This document shows, piece after piece, positions 1 to 6,308 of a stretch of DNA of 6,308 nucleotides (position 1 is the stretch's first letter; each line of letters opens with the position of its first letter). The notes beneath the pieces were generated by a model. The model saw nothing but the letters and a program-made list of their open reading frames with translations, searched no databases and was not told the DNA's origin. The stretch comes from a bacterium. GTDB lineage: Bacteria > Krumholzibacteriota > Krumholzibacteriia > LZORAL124-64-63. The translations under genes were made by a program, and so were the position numbers. The DNA is taken from NCBI GenBank assembly GCA_030635025.1, contig DAOVZQ010000160.1, forward strand, positions 1 through 6,308, in the 5' to 3' direction.

Positions 1-1298
1 ATGTCGAGCTTTTCGTCAGTCGTGGCGTGTCCTTCCTGGTCGCGACCGAGGTGCTGATCCTGAGCCTGGGGCACATGTTTGCATTATCCATACCAATGGC
101 CGTGCTGATCGGCATCCTGATGGGCATAGGACAACTGGCGGCCGATCACGAGATTACGGCCATGAAGGCCAGCGGCATAGGCTTGTATTCCATCTTGCGA
201 CCTCTTCTGGTCGGCGGCCTGGTCCTGGCGGCCGCCATGGCGGCCTACAACCACTACGTTCTGCCCGACTGGAACCACAAACTGGCCAACCTGCTCTACG
301 ACATCCGTCACGTCCGGCCCATGATGGAGATTCGCGAACAACTGTTCACGGAACTCAACGACCGCATCACGATCCATGTCAAGAACAAGGACGAACGAAC
401 CAACCGTATCGAGCAGGTGGTGATCCTGGAGAAGGACGGTCCCGGAGACATCTCTCCCACCATGACTACGGCCACATGGGGCACCATCGTCCCGCTGCAC
501 GACAGCAACGCCATGCGTATCGAGCTTCACGACGGCGAGATCCACGATCTGCCCGACGACCATGATCTGTCCCGTTACTCGATTACCCGTTTCACCACCC
601 ACAACCTGCACATCAAGGATGTCGAACGGGATCTTCAGGAATCGAATCGGACATCGCGGGGCGACCGCGAGATGAACCTGACGGCCTTGTTGGCCGCCGC
701 CCGCAAGGAGGCCGACGAACGCCAGAAGACCGTGGCCCGCAGTCGTGAACTGGCGGGCAGCCTGGCGCAACGCCAGTGGGACCTGCTGGATTCGGAGAAA
801 CGGGAAGCCCAATTGTCCGCGGGCCGTCGAGCGGGTCCCATCGAGATCACCCAGCGCCGCAACATGTTCAAGAGTACCCGTCAGGAAGCGCGCCGCGCCG
901 CACGGTCGGCCGGCTTCCAGGAGAACATATTGCGCTCGCAGCGAGCCCGTGAAAACAGCTACATGGTGGAATTCCACAAGAAGTTCGCCATCCCCGTGGC
1001 CTGCGTTGTCTTCGTCCTGCTGGGACTGCCCATGGCCGTGACAACCGCCCGCAGCGGCAAGGGCGTCTCCCTGAGTCTCGCTTTGGGCATGTACCTGGTC
1101 TATTACCTGTTTCTCATCGGCGGCGAGAAACTCGCTGATCGCGGCCGCCTGGATCCCGCCCTCGCCATGTGGATGGCGAATATCGTGCTAACGTCGATTG
1201 GTATCCCGGTGCTGATAAGGACCGTGCGGGAGTCGTCCCTGCTTTCGTTCACTTTGCGTCCACGCGTGCCGACCTCCGACGCGGAAGAGGTCGGCTGA
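1..1298 (+). CDS. lptF: LPS export ABC transporter permease LptF (5'-partial, YjgP/YjgQ family)
   Basis: Inner-membrane permease subunit of the LptB2FG complex, which extracts lipopolysaccharide from the inner membrane and passes it to LptC/LptA. The reading frame is open from base 3 to the stop at 1296-1298, giving 431 visible residues. The first membrane helix and roughly 40-50 residues lie before the window, so the GTG at 27 is probably not the start. Counting from that GTG codon: a membrane helix at about 8-36, the cytoplasmic coupling-helix region 'DHEITAMKASGIG' at 40-52 (contacts the ATPase LptB in the family), a helix at about 57-78, a periplasmic beta-rich (jellyroll) part at about 100-200, a long charged helical stretch at about 214-311, then three C-terminal helices at about 320-340, 347-366 and 378-398. 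The charged stretch makes the protein longer than E. coli LptF (about 366 residues). The stop overlaps the next gene, lptG, by one base. LptF is preferred over LptG because of gene order and the 'SEITALRASGI'-like motif; the two paralogues are easy to swap. Confidence 0.9.
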   Translation, partial: VELFVSRGVSFLVATEVLILSLGHMFALSIPMAVLIGILMGIGQLAADHEITAMKASGIGLYSILRPLLVGGLVLAAAMAAYNHYVLPDWNHKLANLLYDIRHVRPMMEIREQLFTELNDRITIHVKNKDERTNRIEQVVILEKDGPGDISPTMTTATWGTIVPLHDSNAMRIELHDGEIHDLPDDHDLSRYSITRFTTHNLHIKDVERDLQESNRTSRGDREMNLTALLAAARKEADERQKTVARSRELAGSLAQRQWDLLDSEKREAQLSAGRRAGPIEITQRRNMFKSTRQEARRAARSAGFQENILRSQRARENSYMVEFHKKFAIPVACVVFVLLGLPMAVTTARSGKGVSLSLALGMYLVYYLFLIGGEKLADRGRLDPALAMWMANIVLTSIGIPVLIRTVRESSLLSFTLRPRVPTSDAEEVG

Positions 1299-2371
1299 TG
1301 CAGCTTATCCATCGCAGCGCCGTCGCCGGATTCATGCGCATCCTCTTCTTCACCCTGATGGGCGCACTGGTCCTGTTCACACTGATCGATCTCTTCGATC
1401 ACATGGACAGCTTCATGGACAACAAGGCCACGCCGGACATGATGGCCCGTTACTACATGAACAAGGTTCCCTGGATCGTCGATACCGTCCTGCCCATCGG
1501 CATGCTGATGGCCACACTCTTCTCGGTCGGCCTGATGGCGCGCTATAACGAATTGACGGCCCTCTTCGCCGCCGGGCGCTCCTTGATGCAGGTGACACGC
1601 CCCCTCTTGCTGGTCGCGGCGATGATGAGCCTGTTCTCATTGGCCTGGAGTGAGTTCGTCCTGCCGAAAGCCAACGCGGAAGTCGAGCGGATCTGGGAAG
1701 TGGAAGTCCATGGACGTCCCGATCGCATTCGGCCCACGAACGATGTGGCGCTTACCGGCACCGACGGCTGGCTCTACTACGCCCGCACCTACGTGCCCGA
1801 CAAGGCCCAGATCAAGGAATTCAAGGCGCATCTGCTCAGGGGGTCCCAGGTCATCGAGCGGTTCGACGCAGAAACCGCCGAGTGGGACGGCGACCAGTGG
1901 CTGCTGCTGCAGGGGACTCACCGCTGGTTCGGGGCTCGAGGCGACAGTATCTCCCGCTTCGACAGCCTCCGGTCCGGCCTGTCCGGCATCTCCCCGGAGA
2001 CCTTTACGGACGAACGGATCAAGCCCGAGAGCATGAACATCAGACAACTGAGACGCTACGTGGACATGGTCAAGGCCAGCGGCGGCGATCCCACCGAATA
2101 CGAAGTCGACCTCCACTTCAAGCTGGCCTTCCCCTTGGTGCATCTGATCGTGGTCTTCATGGGCATCATGTTGGCGTCGGGCCCCCGCAAAACGACTGTT
2201 GCCAGCGGCTTCGGCTGGACAATCCTGATCAGCTTCGGCTACTACCTTTCGGTCAACTTCGGCAGGGCTTTGGGACATAACGGCGCTCTGCCGCCGATCA
2301 TCGCCGCCTGGGCCGGCAATTTCACATACAGCGTCGTGGCGATCGTACTCTTCTGGAAAATCCGGCGCTGA
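1298..2371 (+). CDS. lptG: LPS export ABC transporter permease LptG
   Basis: Second membrane subunit of the LptB2FG lipopolysaccharide exporter, 357 residues, close to the E. coli length of about 360. I chose the ATG at 1298 because it overlaps the lptF stop (TGATG), has a purine-rich GGAAGAGG at 1283-1290 seven bases upstream, and puts the first membrane helix near the N terminus. An in-frame upstream start at 1169 would run deep into lptF and add a non-family extension. Layout: helix 1 at about 14-34, helix 2 at about 57-80, coupling-helix motif 'RYNELTALFAAGRS' at 82-95, helix 3 at about 101-121, a periplasmic jellyroll region at about 125-250, and helices 4-6 at about 275-294, 302-322 and 333-354. 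The C terminus is a short basic tail (WKIRR). The overlap suggests translational coupling with lptF and equal output of the two subunits. LptB, LptC and LptA are not in the window. Confidence 0.92.
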   Translation: MQLIHRSAVAGFMRILFFTLMGALVLFTLIDLFDHMDSFMDNKATPDMMARYYMNKVPWIVDTVLPIGMLMATLFSVGLMARYNELTALFAAGRSLMQVTRPLLLVAAMMSLFSLAWSEFVLPKANAEVERIWEVEVHGRPDRIRPTNDVALTGTDGWLYYARTYVPDKAQIKEFKAHLLRGSQVIERFDAETAEWDGDQWLLLQGTHRWFGARGDSISRFDSLRSGLSGISPETFTDERIKPESMNIRQLRRYVDMVKASGGDPTEYEVDLHFKLAFPLVHLIVVFMGIMLASGPRKTTVASGFGWTILISFGYYLSVNFGRALGHNGALPPIIAAWAGNFTYSVVAIVLFWKIRR

Positions 2372-2435
2372 CGGACGGCCCGGAGGGATCGACACGGGGA
2401 TACCCGGCTGTGGTACAGGCTTTTCGCTGGACTCC

Positions 2436-2465
2436 TTGCCTCGACTGCCCTAATTTCTTTATTTG
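2436..2465 (+). promoter_or_regulatory. Possible sigma70-like promoter before the lipoprotein gene
   Basis: In the 163-base gap after lptG, a TTGCCT (2436-2441) lies 18 bases before TATTTG (2460-2465), inside the only AT-rich patch of the gap (about 2450-2467). It would leave a leader of roughly 60 bases before the ATG at 2535. The match to the consensus is partial and the promoter preference of this organism is unknown, so this is a tentative call. The rest of the gap (2372-2534) shows no clear terminator or other element, so readthrough from lptFG is possible. Confidence 0.25.
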
Positions 2466-2534
2466 AACAGGTCAAGGCCGTGCGTCTTCGTGCGCGGTCG
2501 CCCTACGTCACCGGTGACCACGGAGCTCATCGCA

Positions 2535-3665
2535 ATGCGCAAGTTTCCCATGTTTCTTTGTCTGGCAGGACTAGGCTTTGCCCTGATCGTCGGCTGCAGC
2601 GACGATGAGAACCTCAAGCCCATCATCACGCGGATCGAGGCCAACATAGAATGCAGCGTGGCCCCTGTGGACGTGCAGTTTGTCGCCTACGTCTCCGGCG
2701 GCGATCCCGTCGCCGATCCGACCGGCGCCACGGCCCCGTTGAATCTTCACTGGAATTTCGATGACGGGTCGACCGGAACGGGATCGATCACGACACACCG
2801 TTACCTCCTACCGGGCGACTACATGGTCGTCGCCACGGTTACCGACGACGACGGCGACACGGACAGGGACTCCATCCTGGTCCAAATGCGCCCCGACTCG
2901 CTGTTCGTGGCGGCCAGCAACGACACCACGGTCACAGCCAGTATGGCCTACTTCGACGTCCCCACGATCGGATTCAGCAACGGAACGGGCGGCATCAACA
3001 TCCGCCAGACGATCGTCATCAACGAAGTACTGCCGTTCAACGACACGGTCATGCAGAACCCTGTCAACAACCAGTACGAGCCGGTACTCGAGCTCTACAA
3101 TCCCACCGACCAGGACATCCCCCTCATCGGTTGGTCCTTGTCCAACGACACCTCGAATCCGGGCATGTGGGGCTTTGTTGATTCAGCCGTTCTGACGGCG
3201 GGCGGGATCATGGTCATCTGGATCGACAGTCGTGACGAAGCGGGCGACGAACACACCAACTTCCACATGACCGACAACTGGGACGGTGTTCCCGAAGACT
3301 TCACGGGCGCCATCTATCTCAACGACCCGAGCAACACCACCGTCGACCGCGTCCTGCTGCTCAACCAACACACGGACACCTCGTTCGGACACTTGCCCGA
3401 CGCCAGCGACGACGGTTTGGTGATCCTGTCGGTTGATGCGGATCTCTGCGGCTTCGATCCCGTGGATGGGCTCTACGAGCGCTTCAATTTTTCATGGGAC
3501 ATGGACGACGTCCTGGGCAGCGTCTATCCCGAACGCTGGCCGCGCCACGTATTCAACACCGACGACGTCGGGGACCGCATGGTCATCGTGACCGTCTACG
3601 ACACGCACACCAGCGTCACGCGCCACGATACCGTCACGGTGACAGTGGAACTACCTGCGCGCTGA
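2535..3665 (+). CDS. Predicted outer-membrane lipoprotein with PKD-like and lamin-tail (LTD) domains
   Basis: Function unknown; probably a surface or periplasm-facing adhesion/scaffold lipoprotein. The ATG at 2535 is chosen because it gives a textbook lipoprotein signal peptide: basic MRK, a hydrophobic core, then lipobox IVGC with the lipidated Cys at 21 and Ser at +2, which in Gram-negatives favours outer-membrane sorting. GGAG at 2522-2525 is a fair ribosome site. A TTG start at 2463 in the same frame would bury this signal. Mature part: a PKD-like beta-sandwich at about 32-118 (W73-x-FDDG, 'HRYLLPGDY', 'VTDDDGD'); a linker; a lamin-tail domain at about 158-299 ('IVINEVLPFND', 'LELYNPTDQDIPLIGWSLS', 'LTAGGIMVIWID', 'SFGHLPD'); and a second PKD-like half at about 300-373 ('FSWDMDD', 'RHVFNTDDVGD', 'VTVYD'). 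The mature chain is very acidic, about 46 Asp and one Lys. No C-terminal secretion-sorting domain is visible. PKD and LTD modules are common in secreted proteins but do not define a reaction. Confidence 0.85.
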   Translation: MRKFPMFLCLAGLGFALIVGCSDDENLKPIITRIEANIECSVAPVDVQFVAYVSGGDPVADPTGATAPLNLHWNFDDGSTGTGSITTHRYLLPGDYMVVATVTDDDGDTDRDSILVQMRPDSLFVAASNDTTVTASMAYFDVPTIGFSNGTGGINIRQTIVINEVLPFNDTVMQNPVNNQYEPVLELYNPTDQDIPLIGWSLSNDTSNPGMWGFVDSAVLTAGGIMVIWIDSRDEAGDEHTNFHMTDNWDGVPEDFTGAIYLNDPSNTTVDRVLLLNQHTDTSFGHLPDASDDGLVILSVDADLCGFDPVDGLYERFNFSWDMDDVLGSVYPERWPRHVFNTDDVGDRMVIVTVYDTHTSVTRHDTVTVTVELPAR

Positions 3666-3702
3666 CGGGGCATTCGCCGATCCTCGCAAACAGGTCCTCA
3701 TG

Positions 3703-3741
3703 AGAGAGGCGCCGCCCCCACAAGGGAGCGGCGCCTCTTTT
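3703..3741 (+). terminator. Rho-independent terminator between convergent genes
   Basis: An 11-bp perfect GC-rich stem (3705-3715 pairing with 3728-3738; arms AGAGGCGCCGC / GCGGCGCCTCT). After one C/A mismatch it is extended inwards by three G-C pairs (3717-3719 with 3724-3726) closing an ACAA loop. TTTT follows at 3738-3741. It sits about 40 bases after the lipoprotein stop, so it should end plus-strand transcription. It also lies about 20 bases beyond the metK stop on the other strand, but there it is followed by CTCATGAGG rather than a T-run, so its effect on metK transcripts is less certain. Confidence 0.85.
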
Positions 3742-3761
3742 CTCGTGCATGCGGCCTGTGA

Positions 3762-4901
3762 TCAGTCCACGGCCCCCTTGAGGTCGTCGATGCGGTCGGT
3801 GCGCTCCCACGGGAAGCCGTCCCCGGTACGACCGAAGTGCCCGTAGGCGGCGGTCGGCTGGTAGATGGGGCGCTTTAGATCAAGAGTGGAGATGATTCCA
3901 CCCGGCGTAAGATCGAAGACCTTCCGAACCGCCTCAGTGATTCGCACGTCGGGTACCACGCCCGTGCCGGACGTCCGCACGGTAACCGAGACGGGCTCGG
4001 CGACGCCGATGGCGTAGGCGAGTTGGACCTGACAGCGCTCGGCGATCTCGGCCGCCACGATGTTCTTGGCGACCCAGCGGGCCGCGTAGCTGGCGGACCG
4101 GTCGACCTTGGACGGGTCCTTGCCCGAGAACGCGCCGCCGCCGTGAGGCGCGCTGCCGCCGTAGGTGTCGACGATGATCTTGCGGCCGGTCAATCCACAA
4201 TCCCCCTGCGGCCCACCGATGACGAAATTCCCCGTGGGATTGACGTGGAACGTCGGGTCCGCGTGATCGATATCCACCTCGGCCAGAACCGGTTCGATCA
4301 CATGCTCGATGATCTGCTCACGCAGATTGGGCGTGTCGGGGTCGTGCTGTGTGGAAATCAGGACCGTATCGATGCGCACGGGTTGCAGCCCATCGTACTC
4401 CACGGTTACTTGGCTCTTCCCGTCTGGACGGACCCATGTCAACAACCCGTCCTTACGCACCTGGGCCAGCCTGTGCGTTAGCCGGTGCGCCAGTGTTATG
4501 GGCAACGGCATGAGCACGTCCGTTTCGCGACACGCGTAGCCGAACATCAACCCCTGGTCGCCAGCTCCACCTGGATCGACGCCCATGGCGATGTCGGGCG
4601 ACTGTTCGTCAATAGAGGTCAGGACCGCACAGGTCTCCCAGTCCAGACCGAATTCCGACGACGTGTAGCCGATCTGGCGGATGGCGCGACGTACGATTTT
4701 GGGGATGTCCACGTAGGTCTCGGTGGTGATTTCGCCAGCCACCATGGCCATGCCCGTGGTCACCAGGGTCTCGCACGCGACGCGTCCCTCGGGATCCTTG
4801 TCCAGAATCGCGTCCAGCACGCTGTCGGAAATCTGATCCGCGACCTTGTCGGGGTGTCCCTCGGTCACGGATTCGCTGGTGAAGAGATAACGCGCGTCCA
4901 T
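3762..4901 (-). CDS. metK: S-adenosylmethionine synthetase (methionine adenosyltransferase)
   Basis: Cytosolic enzyme that makes S-adenosylmethionine from methionine and ATP, releasing phosphate and pyrophosphate; it supplies methyl groups for most cell methylation. At 379 residues it matches the usual bacterial length (E. coli 384). It is complete, starting 'MDARYLFTSESVTEGHPDK'. Visible signatures: GHPDK at 15-19 (ATP-binding His16, metal-binding Asp18), GAGDQGLMFGY at 112-122 (family signature 1), the 'NPTGNFVIGGPQGD' segment at 221-234, DTYGG at 245-249, and GGGAFSGKD at 254-262 (signature 2, phosphate-binding loop). Nothing essential seems missing. The start is supported by AAGGAG at 4907-4912, five bases upstream. 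The gene lies 82 bases downstream of the isomerase gene on the same strand and probably shares its transcript. I see no SAM-responsive riboswitch in the short gap before it. Confidence 0.97.
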   Translation of the reverse strand: MDARYLFTSESVTEGHPDKVADQISDSVLDAILDKDPEGRVACETLVTTGMAMVAGEITTETYVDIPKIVRRAIRQIGYTSSEFGLDWETCAVLTSIDEQSPDIAMGVDPGGAGDQGLMFGYACRETDVLMPLPITLAHRLTHRLAQVRKDGLLTWVRPDGKSQVTVEYDGLQPVRIDTVLISTQHDPDTPNLREQIIEHVIEPVLAEVDIDHADPTFHVNPTGNFVIGGPQGDCGLTGRKIIVDTYGGSAPHGGGAFSGKDPSKVDRSASYAARWVAKNIVAAEIAERCQVQLAYAIGVAEPVSVTVRTSGTGVVPDVRITEAVRKVFDLTPGGIISTLDLKRPIYQPTAAYGHFGRTGDGFPWERTDRIDDLKGAVD

Positions 4902-4906
4902 TGGTT

Positions 4907-4912
4907 CTCCTT
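4907..4912 (-). promoter_or_regulatory. Ribosome binding site of metK
   Basis: AAGGAG on the minus strand, five bases before the ATG at 4899-4901. It fixes the metK start and is the strongest Shine-Dalgarno match among the genes here. The rest of the 82-base gap (4902-4983) has only a weak hairpin (GTCC/GGAC) and no clear promoter. Confidence 0.75.
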
Positions 4913-4983
4913 GTCTGATACTCGGTCAATCCTTCGGCTCCGGCGCTTGGTCCGTCTGCTTCGGGACAGTCTATTCGATTCAC

Positions 4984-6036
4984 TCAGTCGTCGGTTTCCT
5001 GAAGACGTTGCTTGAGAACATCGATCCGGGATACCGGCATCGGATTCACACCGGCCGCCTCGGCCAGATAGCAGGAGAGGTAATCTCCAAATTGAACAAG
5101 AGACAGGATTCTCGCCAATGCCGAATCGCCCGTGGCGCGGAATTCGAGAATATCATGGAACTCGTCGGCCAACAATTCACGTGTGACGTCAACCCGACGG
5201 GTGATCCTCGGCGTCTCGTCGCTCGAGCGCAGGATAAGCAATATAAAGTCATCCCGGCGTGGCCGCAGAACCTCCCAGCCAACAATCTCGTTGTGGTCGA
5301 GTTCAGGAAAGGCAACGACCATGGCCGGCGATTTCCCGTTCTCGTTGACCTGCGCCTTCAAGCGCAGGCCCGTGGCGTGGGATTCCTCGGACGTGGTGTA
5401 GACCACCAGCATTCTGCCCAGAATCCGACGGGCCGCAACCTTGGCCGGTGAATCGTCCGCAGCAGCCGGCCCAAGCCGAGACACACCGTCGCGCAGGGTG
5501 GCGACAGCCGCTTTGATCTCCGCCTCGACACCCTTCAACAGGCCCAGGCGTGACAGGAGATTGGCTTGTGCCCCCAGCCCGTACCCCAGGGCCGCTCGGG
5601 GCGGCATCGTGCCGGGAAGCCTGATCCAGGGAAAGGGCGCGCCACCCGCGATGCCTTCGGTCGCGTATCGAGACAACGTTCCACCGGAGGTGATCGCCAG
5701 CAGGGTACAACCGCGGGCCGCCGCCTCGCGTCCGGCCGAGAGCGTCTCCTCCGTGTTGCCCGAATAACTGCTCAGGATCACCAGGGTGTCGTCACGGACC
5801 CATCCGGGTAAACCGTAGTCACGCCATACGGCCATTCGTAATCCCTGATTGGCGGCGACGGAAGAAAGCAGATCACCCGCGATGGCCGAGCCCCCCATAC
5901 CGCAGACGAGGACACCACCCGCCGGTGAGGCCGTGGATGTGATGGCATCGAGGCCTTCGAGGTCGGAACCTGCGGCAAGGTTGTCGGACATGTGTTCGAC
6001 GAAGTCGAGCATGGTGGCGAGATCGGATTCAGTCAC
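4984..6036 (-). CDS. Bifunctional phosphoglucose/phosphomannose isomerase (SIS-domain family)
   Basis: Likely cytosolic isomerase converting glucose-6-phosphate, and in characterised relatives also mannose-6-phosphate, to fructose-6-phosphate. It belongs to the archaeal-type PGI/PMI family, not to the classical Pgi family. It has 350 residues, with two SIS (sugar isomerase) domains. Visible: GMGGSAIAG at 46-54 and SSYSGNTEET at 89-98 (sugar-phosphate-binding loops of the first SIS domain), PPRAALGY at 145-152 (family hallmark), NENGK at 231-235 and PELDHNE at 244-250. Glu232 and His248 are 16 residues apart, as are the catalytic Glu203 and His219 of the Pyrobaculum enzyme as I recall it. Lys342 sits in the C-terminal 'IDVLKQRL' helix where the family has its catalytic Lys. 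The usual 'DPTP' just before it reads NPMP (331-334). The start is GTG at 6034-6036, with GAGGAG seven bases upstream inside ptsI. The gene overlaps ptsI by 8 bases, which fits coupled translation. Confidence 0.9.
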   Translation of the reverse strand: MTESDLATMLDFVEHMSDNLAAGSDLEGLDAITSTASPAGGVLVCGMGGSAIAGDLLSSVAANQGLRMAVWRDYGLPGWVRDDTLVILSSYSGNTEETLSAGREAAARGCTLLAITSGGTLSRYATEGIAGGAPFPWIRLPGTMPPRAALGYGLGAQANLLSRLGLLKGVEAEIKAAVATLRDGVSRLGPAAADDSPAKVAARRILGRMLVVYTTSEESHATGLRLKAQVNENGKSPAMVVAFPELDHNEIVGWEVLRPRRDDFILLILRSSDETPRITRRVDVTRELLADEFHDILEFRATGDSALARILSLVQFGDYLSCYLAEAAGVNPMPVSRIDVLKQRLQETDD

Positions 6037-6308
6037 GGTTATTCTCCTCAGGGGTGGCTGCCAGTCGTCGGGCTTTCTTCTGCTCCAGATAATCGGTCAA
6101 AAGACGATCCGCAGACGATGCCGTATCGCAGGCGATCAGGTCGTTCGTCAGGGCCTCGGCCTCCGCAACGGTCGTCCAACGCACGACCTGCTTGATCTTG
6201 GGCAATTGTGCGGCATGCAGGCTGAGTTCGTCGAAACCGAGACCGAGCAACAGTTCAGCGTACCGGGTCTCGGACGCCATCTCCCCGCAGATACCGACCC
6301 AGATACCG
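6029..6308 (-). CDS. ptsI: PTS enzyme I (phosphoenolpyruvate-protein phosphotransferase), C-terminal part
   Basis: Enzyme I takes phosphate from phosphoenolpyruvate and passes it to HPr, the first step of the sugar phosphotransferase system. Only the last 92 codons and the stop (6029-6031) are in the window; the rest lies beyond the right edge. The visible start 'GIWVGICGEMAS' matches the PEP-binding barrel of enzyme I, with the active-site Cys (Cys502 in E. coli) encoded at 6287-6289. It is followed by 'LLLGLGFDELSLHAAQLPKIK', which closely follows the family pattern 'LLLGxGxDELSMxxxxIPxIK'. After the family's usual end there is a charged tail of about 15-20 residues (QKKARR ... EENNRD). The ATG at 6278-6280 is internal to the protein and is not the start. 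HPr and the EII components are not visible, so it cannot be said whether this PTS transports sugar or only signals. PEP synthase and PPDK share this barrel, but the length and ending fit enzyme I better. Confidence 0.88.
   Translation of the reverse strand, partial: GIWVGICGEMASETRYAELLLGLGFDELSLHAAQLPKIKQVVRWTTVAEAEALTNDLIACDTASSADRLLTDYLEQKKARRLAATPEENNRD
6044..6049 (-). promoter_or_regulatory. Ribosome binding site of the isomerase gene, inside ptsI
   Basis: GAGGAG on the minus strand, seven bases before the GTG at 6034-6036. These bases also encode the final Glu residues of enzyme I. It supports the GTG start and points to coupled translation of the two genes. Confidence 0.7.

Noticed and set aside
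84..977. A 297-codon open frame on the minus strand opposite lptF
   Set aside because: The plus strand encodes a clear LptF with family motifs throughout. The antisense translation has low-complexity Val/Gly/Gln-rich sequence typical of a GC-rich shadow frame.
1637..2395. A 252-codon open frame on the minus strand opposite lptG
   Set aside because: It mirrors the LptG coding sequence and shows no recognisable domain; it is a codon-bias shadow.
2392..2416. Possible terminator after lptG (CACGGG/CCCG...GTG)
   Set aside because: The stem is short and interrupted by a GCT bulge, and the nearest T-run is several bases away; not enough to call.
2463..2534. A TTG-started 24-residue N-terminal extension of the lipoprotein
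   Set aside because: It would place an unrelated Arg/Pro-containing stretch before a perfect lipoprotein signal peptide; the ATG at 2535 explains the signal and has a GGAG upstream.
4609..4983. A minus-strand frame starting with GTG one base after the isomerase stop and running into metK
   Set aside because: Its position looks coupled, but from 4901 on it is metK read in another frame, and its Arg/Gly-rich product resembles nothing known.
4902..4983. Possible SAM-sensing riboswitch ahead of metK
   Set aside because: The gap is only 82 bases and shows none of the conserved stems or loops I know for SAM-I, SAM-II or SMK-box elements; only a weak four-base-pair hairpin is visible.
4023..5015. 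Plus-strand open frames opposite metK (4023-4481 and 4485-5015)
   Set aside because: They are antisense to a highly conserved metK and have no family motifs; the apparent continuity reflects GC-rich third codon positions.

Overview
The window looks like ordinary chromosomal DNA from a GC-rich, Gram-negative (diderm) bacterium with lipopolysaccharide. An LptF/LptG pair and a lipoprotein with a classical lipobox both point to an outer membrane. LptF has a long charged insert before its fourth membrane helix and an 'EFHKKFAIPVAC' helix start. These, together with a PKD/lamin-tail lipoprotein and an archaeal-type phosphoglucose/phosphomannose isomerase beside PTS enzyme I, resemble what I know from deep FCB-group lineages (Gemmatimonadota, Krumholzibacteriota, Eisenbacteria, Latescibacterota). 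That placement is an inference, not proven by the window. I see no mobile element, RNA gene, CRISPR array or phage gene.

Left half, plus strand: lptF (cut off at its 5' end by the window edge) overlaps lptG by one base. They encode the two membrane subunits of the LPS export ABC transporter. A 163-base gap with a possible weak promoter follows, then a 376-residue predicted outer-membrane lipoprotein. It has a PKD-like domain, a lamin-tail domain and a second PKD-like domain, and its mature part is very acidic. A strong hairpin followed by TTTT closes this side.

Right half, minus strand, read from the right edge leftwards: the last 92 codons of ptsI (PTS enzyme I, including the active-site Cys), overlapping by 8 bases a GTG-started bifunctional phosphoglucose/phosphomannose isomerase. 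After an 82-base gap comes metK (S-adenosylmethionine synthetase). The three genes look like one transcription unit linking sugar phosphotransfer, hexose-phosphate isomerisation and SAM supply. The two gene sets converge on the hairpin at about 3703-3741.

I found no convincing unknown system. The points most worth a second look are the LptF insert, the domain layout and composition of the lipoprotein, and a Met replacing a usually conserved Thr near the C terminus of the isomerase.
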